Source of the DNA: Anadara kagoshimensis
Taxonomy: Eukaryota; Mollusca; Bivalvia; Arcoida; Arcidae
Assembly (NCBI GenBank): GCA_021292105.1
Contig: CM037869.1
Coordinates: 4,187,001-4,251,000, forward strand
Direction: 5' to 3'
Length of the DNA stretch: 64,000 bases
The position numbers and the translations under genes are program-made. Each line of letters opens with the position of its first letter. Positions within the stretch are counted from its first letter, which is position 1. The notes beneath the pieces are model-generated. The model was not told where the DNA came from. It was given only the letters and a program-made list of their open reading frames with translations, and searched no databases. Below are positions 57,581 through 64,000 of the stretch, in pieces.

Positions 57581-57709
57581 GTTTTTTGGCATGTTGATTC
57601 CAGGAACTGACAAAAGAAAATGTGATGTCCAAGTGTTTGCGTTCTTTTGTTTCAATAATGTCTAACTAATTTGGTGAATGACAGGCAGAACAATCAAATT
57701 TATTTATTT

Positions 57710-57930
57710 GTCCAGATCGGTACATTTTTAGTGCGCAAGGTTTGCCATTTAGGTACTTTTTATCGTTAAGTGTTTGATTTTGGTACAATTTCCATACTAA
57801 AATCCCAATTTTTTTAAAAAAACCGAGTTAATGGAAAAAATCCATCTGATTTGAAATTTTCATTTTATCCGTCCGTTTATCCGTTTTTATGGTACAAATT
57901 CGTCAAATGAAACGGATAAATCTGTTGAAT
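57710..57930. repeat. Dispersed repeat family D, copy 2
   Basis: GGTACATTTTTAGTGCGCAA, AAAATCCCAATTTTTTTAAA, AAAATCCATCTGATTTGAAA, TTTATCCGTCCGTTTATCCG and TTTATGGTACAAATT match 34,365-34,570. Confidence 0.65.
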
Positions 57931-58214
57931 TGGTCAGCCTGAATTGAGTTAGGTGTGATTTTTGTTATGTTTTCGTGAGAATACCATACTTTTTGTTTTC
58001 TGTGGGTTGTAAAATACTCAGTATGACCATCTTCTGGACCAACCCCAAGTTATGTGTTTATCTTTTCGTGTACTACTTATTAGTTTCTAATAAAATGTTT
58101 TCTGTTTCGTTCGCTCGGTCAATGACATATTAAAATCCGTAAACACTTTGATTGATTAATCGTTATACTTATTATATAATATCGACAACCCTAACCCTAA
58201 GTACCAATGAAACA

Positions 58215-61200
58215 TACAGTACAGGCCTGTCAAAAGTTCAACGTTAAGCTAACAGATAAGTGCCGATTCAACAGCTCCTCATGGCCCCTGGTTATCTACA
58301 CCTCGCCATCTTTTTCAGCGGCTGTTTTTTATCTCTCGACTTTACCGGTCACTTGCTATCCATATCTCGGCCACTCTACAAACCAGCTTCTACTCCATCT
58401 CTGCCACTCTACAGACCGGCTTCTACTCCATCTCGGCCACTCTACAGACCAGCTTCCACTCCATCTCTGTCACTCTACAAACCAGCTTCTACTCCATCTC
58501 GGCCACTCTACAGACCAGCTTCTACTCCATCTCGGCCACTCTACAGACCAGCTTCCACTCCATCTCGGCCACTCTACAGACCAGCTTCTACTCCATCTCG
58601 GCCACTCTACAGACCAGCTTCCACTCCATCTCGGCCACTCTACAGACCAGCTTCCACTCCATCTCGGCCACTTACAGACTAGCTTCTACTCCATCTCGGC
58701 CACTCTACAGACCAGCTTCTACTCCATCTCGGTCACTCTACAGACCAGCTTCCACTCCATCTCGGCCACTCTACAGACCAGCTTCTACTCCATCTCGGCC
58801 ACTCTACAGACCAGCTTCTACTCCATCTCGGCCACTCTACAGACCAGCTTCCACTCCATCTCGGCCACTCTACAGACCAGCTTCTACTCCATCTCGGCCA
58901 CTCTACAGACCAGTTTCCACTCCATCTCGGCCACTCTACAGACCAGCTTCTATTCCATCTCTGCCACACTACAGACCAGCTTACACTCCATCTCGGCCAC
59001 TCTACAGACCAGCTTCTACTCCATCTCGGCCACTCTACAGACCAGCTTCCACTCCATCTCGGCCACTCTACAGACCAGGCTTCCACTCCATCTCGGCCAC
59101 TCTACAGACCAGCTTCCACTCCATCTCGGCCACTCTACAGACTAGCTTCCACTCCATCTCGGCCACTCTACAGACCAGCTTCTACTCCATCTGCCACTCT
59201 ACAGACCAGCTTCCACTCCATCTCGGCCACTCTACAGACCAGCTTCACTCCATCTCGGCCACTCTACAGACAGCTTCCACTCCATCTCGGCCACTCTACA
59301 GACCAGCTTCTACTCCATCTCGGCCACTCTACAGACCAGCTTCTACTCCATCTCGGCCACTCTACAGACCATTCTACTCCATCTCGGCCACTCTACAGAC
59401 CATCTTCTACTCCATCTCGGCCACTCTACAGACCATCTTCTACTCCATCTCTGCCACTCTACAGACCAGCTTCACTCCATCTCGGCCACTCTACAGACCA
59501 GCTTCTACTCCATCTCGGCCACTCTACAGACCAGCTTCTACTCCATCTCTGCCACTCTACAGACCAGCTTCCACTCCATCTCGGCCACTCTACAGACCAG
59601 CTTCACTCCATCTCTGCCACACTACAGACCAGCTTCTACTCCATCTCTGCCACTCTACAGACCAGCTTCTACTCCATCTCGGCCACTCTACAGACCAGCT
59701 TCTACTCCATCTCTGCCACTCTACAGACCAGCTTCTACTCCATCTCGGCCACTCTACAGACCAGCTTCTACTCCATCTGCCACTCTACAGACAGCTTCCA
59801 CTACATCTCGGCCACTCTACAGACCAGCTTCTACTCCATCTCGGTCACTCTACAGACCAGCTTCCACTACATCTCTGCCACTCTACAGACCAGCTTCCAC
59901 TACATCTCGGCCACTCTACAGACCAGCTTCCACTCCATCTCTGCCACACTACAGACCAGCTTCTACTCCATCTCTGCCACTCTACAGACCAGCTTCTACT
60001 CCATCTCGGCCACTCTACAGACCAGCTTCTACTCCATCTCTGCCACTCTACAGACCAGCTTCCACTCCATCTCTGCCACTCTACAGACCAGCTTCTACTC
60101 CATCTCGGCCAATCTACAGACCAGCTTCTACTCCATCTCTGCCACTCTACAGACCAGCTTCTACTCCATCTCGGCCACTCTACAGACAGCTTCCTACTAC
60201 ATCTCGGCCACTCTACAGACCAGCTTCTACTCCATCTCGGCCACTCTACAGACCAGCTTCTACTCCATCTGCCACTCTACAGACCAGCTTCCACTACATC
60301 TCGGCCACTCTACAGACCAGCTTCTACTCCATCTCGGCCACTCTACAGACCAGCTTCCACTACATCTCTACCACTCTACAGACCAGCTTCCACTCCATCT
60401 CGGCCACTCTACAGACCAGCTTCTACTCCATCTCGGCCACTCTACAGACCAGCTTCCACTCCATCTCGGCCACTCTACAGACCAGGCTTCCACTCCATCT
60501 CGGCCACTCTACAGACCAGCTTCCACTCCATCTCGGCCACTCTACAGACCAGCTTCCACTCCATCTCGGCCACTCTACAGACTAGCTTCCACTCCATCTC
60601 GGCCACTCTACAGACCAGCTTCCACTCCATCTCGGCCACTCTACAGACTAGCTTCCACTCCATCTCGGCCACTCTACAGACCAGCTTCCACTCCATCTCG
60701 GCCACTCTACAGACCAGGCTTCCACTCCATCTCGGCCACTCTACAGACCAGCTTCCACTCCATCTCGGCCACTCTACAGACCAGCTTTACTCCATCTCGG
60801 CCACTCTACAGACCAGCTTTACTCCATCTCGGCCACTCTACAGACTAGCTTCCACTCCATCTCGGCCACTCTACAGACCAGCTTCTACTCCATCTCGGCC
60901 ACTCTACAGACCAGCTTCTACCCATCTCGGCCACTCTACAGACCAGCTTCTACTCCATCTCGACCACTCTACAGACCAGCTTCTACTCCATCTCGGCCAC
61001 TCTACAGACCAGCTTCACTCCATCTCGGCCACTCTACAGACCAGCTTCTACTCCATCTCGACCACTCTACAGACCAGCTTCTACTCCATCTCGGCCACTT
61101 TACAGACCAGCTTCACTCCATCTCGGCCACTCTACAGACCAGCTTCTACTCCATCTCGGCCACTTTACAGACCAGCTTCCACTCCATCTCGACCACTCTA

Positions 61201-64000
61201 CAGACCAGCTTCTACTCCATCTCGGCCACTTTACAGACCAGCTTCCACTCCATCTCTGTCACTCTACAGACCAGCTTCTACTCCATCTCGGCCACTCTAC
61301 AGACCAGCTTCTACTCCATCTCTGCCACTCTACAGACCAGCTTCTACTCCATCTCGGCCACTCTACAGACCAGCTTCCACTCCATCTCTGTCACTCTACA
61401 GACCAGCTTCTACTCCATCTCGGCCACTCTACAGACCAGCTTCTACTCCATCTCGGCCACTCTACAGACCAGCTTCCACTCCATCTCTGCCACTCTACAG
61501 ACCAGCTTCTACTCCATCTCTGCCACTCTACAGACCAGCTTCTACTCCATCTCTGCCACTCTAAAGACCAGCTTCTACTCCATCTCTGCTACTCTACAGA
61601 CCAGCTTCTACTCCATTTCGGCCACTCTACAGACCAGCTTCCACTACATCTCGGCCACTCTACAGACCAGTTTCACTCCATCTCGGCCACTCTACAGACC
61701 AGCTTCCACTCATCTCGGCCACTCTACAGACCGCTTCCACTACCTCTCGGCCACTCTACAGACCAGCTTCCACTCCATCTCGGCCACTCTACAGACCAGC
61801 TTCCACTCCATCTCGGCCACTCTACAGACCAGCTTCCACTCCATCTCGGCCACTCTACAGACCAGGCTTCCACTCCATCTCGGCCACTCTACAGACCAGC
61901 TTCACTCCATCTCTGCCACTCTACAGACCAGCTTCCACTCCATCTCGGCCACTCTACAGACCAGCTTCCACTCCATCTCGGCCACTCTACAGACCAGCTT
62001 CCACTCCATCTCGGCCACTCTACAGACCAGCTTCTACTCCATATCGGCCACTCTACAGACCAGCTTCACTCCATCTCGGCCACTCTACAGACCAGGCTTC
62101 CATCCATCTCGGCCACTCTACAGACCAGCTTCTACTCCATCTGCCACTCTACAGACCAGCTTCCACTCCATCTCGGCCACTCACAGACCAGCTTCCACTC
62201 CATCTCGGCCACTCTACAGACCAGCTTCCACTCCATCTCGGCCACTCTACAGACCAGCTTCTACTCCATCTCGGCCACTCTACAGACCAGCTCTACTCCA
62301 TCTCGGCCACTCTACAGACCAGCTTCTACTCCATCTCGGCCACTCTACAGACCAGCTTCACTCCATCTCGGCCACTCTACAGACCAGCTTCCAACTCCAT
62401 CTCGGTCACTCTACAGACCAGCTTCTATCCATCTCGGCCACTCTACAGACCGGCTTCCACTCCATCTCGGCCACTCTACAGACCAGGCTTCTACTACATC
62501 TCGGCCACTCTACAGACCAGCTTCCACTCCATCTCGGCCACTCTACAGACCAGCTTCTACTCCATCTCGGCCACTCTACAGACCAGGCTTCCACTCCATC
62601 TCGGCCACTCTACAGACCAGCTTCTACTCCATCTCGGCCACTCTACAGACCAGCTTCACTCCATCTCGGCCACTCTACAGACCAGCTTCTACTCCATCTC
62701 GGCCACTCTACAGACCAGCTTCCACTCCATCTCGGCCACTCTACAGACCAGCTTCTACTCCATCTCGGCCACTCTACAGACCAGCTTCTCCATCTCTGCC
62801 ACTCTACAGACAGCTTCCACTCCATCTCGGCCACTCTACAGACCAGCTTCCACTACATCTCGGCCACTCTACAGACCAGCTTCTACTCCATCTCGGCCAC
62901 TCTACAGACCAGCTTCTACTCCATCTCGGCCACTCTACAGACAGCTTCCACTCCATCTCTGCCACTCTACAGACAGCTTCACTCCATCTCGGCCACTCTA
63001 CAGACCAGCTTCTACTCCATCTCGGCCACTCTACAGACCAGCTTCTACTCCATCTCGGCCACTCTACAGACAGCTTCTACTCCATCTCGGCCACTCTACA
63101 GACCAGCTTCTACTCCATCTCGGCCACTCTACAGACCAGCTTCTACTCCATCTCGGCCACTCTACAGACCAGCTTCTACTCCATCTCGGCCACTCTACAG
63201 ACCAGCTTCTACTCCATCTCTCGGCCACTCTACAGACCAGCTTCTACTCCATCTGGCCACTCTACAGACCAGCTTCACTCCATCTCGGCCACTCTACAGA
63301 CCAGCTTCTACTCCATCTCGGCCACTCTACAGACCAGCTTCACTCCATCTCGGCCACTCTACAGACCAGCTTCTACTCCATCTCGGCCACTCTACAGACC
63401 AGCTTCTACTCCATCTCGGCCACTCTACAGACCAGCTTCTACTCCATCTCGGCCACTCTACAGACCAGCTTCTACTCCAGCTCGGTCACTCTACAGACCA
63501 GCTTCTACTCCATCTCGGCCACTCTACAGACCAGCTTCACTCCATCTCGGCCACTCTACAGACCAGCTTCTACTCCATCTCTGCCACTCTACAGACCAGC
63601 TTCTACTCCATCTCGGCCACTCTACAGACCAGCTTCACTCCATCTCGGCCACTCTACAGACCAGCTTCTACTCCATCTCGGCCACTCTACAGACCAGCTT
63701 CCACTCCATCTCGGCCACTCTACAGACCAGCTTCTACTCCATCTCGGCCACTCTACAGACCAGCTTCTACTCCATCTCGGCCACTCTACAGACCAGCTTC
63801 TACTCCATCTCGGCCACTCTACAGACCAGCTTCTACTCCATCTCGGCCACTCTACAGACCAGCTTCTACTCCATCTCGGCCACTCTACAGACCAGCTTCT
63901 ACTCCATCTCGGCCACTCTACAGACCAGCTTCTACTCCATCTCGGCCACTCTACAGACCAGCTTCTACTCCATCTCTGCCACTCTACAGACAGCTTCTAC
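58215..64000. mobile_element. MITE family B, copy B9, left end with runaway internal minisatellite
   Basis: TACAGTACAGGCCTGTCAAA followed by AGTTCAACGTTAAGCTAACAG is a clear family B left terminus. About 145 bp further in, CCGGTCACTTGCTATCCATA and TCTCGGCCACTCTAC pass directly into the 33-bp array. The right terminus is not reached within the window. Confidence 0.65.
58360..64000. repeat. 33-bp minisatellite, about 170 copies, continuing past the window
   Basis: The unit is CTCGGCCACTCTACAGACCA followed by GCTTCTACTCCAT. GGCCACT landmarks at 58,501 and 58,534 give the period. Variants are TCCACT for TCTACT, CTCTGCC for CTCGGCC, and many 1-bp deletions that shift frame. Because 33 is a multiple of three, long open frames with an 11-residue period appear on both strands (up to 312 codons at 58,207-59,145). 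Frame-breaking deletions throughout argue against any protein. Confidence 0.97.

Noticed and set aside
58188-58200. Telomere-like CCCTAACCCTAA
   Set aside because: Only two units are present, which is expected by chance in this much sequence and gives no evidence of an interstitial telomere.
58207-59145. A 312-residue repetitive protein with an 11-residue period
   Set aside because: The unit length (33 bp) keeps frames open on both strands by arithmetic. Frequent 1-bp deletions break every frame, and the sequence derives from a MITE interior.

Overview
This window looks like intergenic DNA from an animal nuclear genome, most likely a mollusc and probably a bivalve. It is AT-rich, has no operon-like gene packing, and carries tRNA-derived SINEs, many short inverted-repeat elements, abundant (AG)n, (TTTA)n and (GT)n microsatellites, and a 1,000-N scaffold gap. 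The bivalve assignment is inferred from this repeat profile and from the style of the one receptor gene; no diagnostic marker gene is present.

The only intact, convincing protein gene is an intronless class A (rhodopsin-like) GPCR of 339 residues at 21,165-22,184 (+). Nearly everything else is repeat DNA. From left to right: an (AG)n tract; three 184-bp tandem copies (946-1,497); an old, degenerate satellite of roughly 180-bp units (2,190-5,000); a patchwork of diverged repeats including a clean 170-bp array (8.25-12.5 kb); a SINE nested in a MITE (14.4-15.0 kb); two minisatellites inside another MITE (18.7-19.7 kb); the GPCR; a 4.8-kb element with about 1.3-kb inverted termini (E1, 24,235-29,020); a cluster of MITEs (29.0-30.8 kb); then a 49-bp satellite running from 31.17 kb to the gap at 54.70 kb. 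Two DNA transposons interrupt that satellite: E3 (31,516-36,328) and E2 (46,521-53,521). After the gap come about 2.5 kb of unassigned DNA with a few repeats, and a 33-bp minisatellite that fills 58.36 kb to the window end.

E2 is the main coding relic. It is about 7.0 kb, has roughly 880-bp terminal inverted repeats and a 3-bp target duplication (AAT), and carries one long, frameshifted minus-strand reading frame. The frame's C-terminal half looks like a PIN/XPG(FEN1)-type nuclease. Together these features suggest an Academ-type (XPG-nuclease-bearing) DNA transposon. E1 shares its terminal sequence and a repeated subterminal TTCCCCTACCCCA motif, so E1 and E2 look like relatives.

The most interesting pattern is that the tandem arrays appear to have grown out of mobile elements. 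The 49-bp satellite monomer matches the terminal inverted repeat of one MITE family (family A, at least five other copies here). Both the 32/41-bp and the 33-bp minisatellites sit inside copies of a second MITE family (family B, about nine copies here). All repeat calls were made by eye; copy numbers and degenerate boundaries are approximate.
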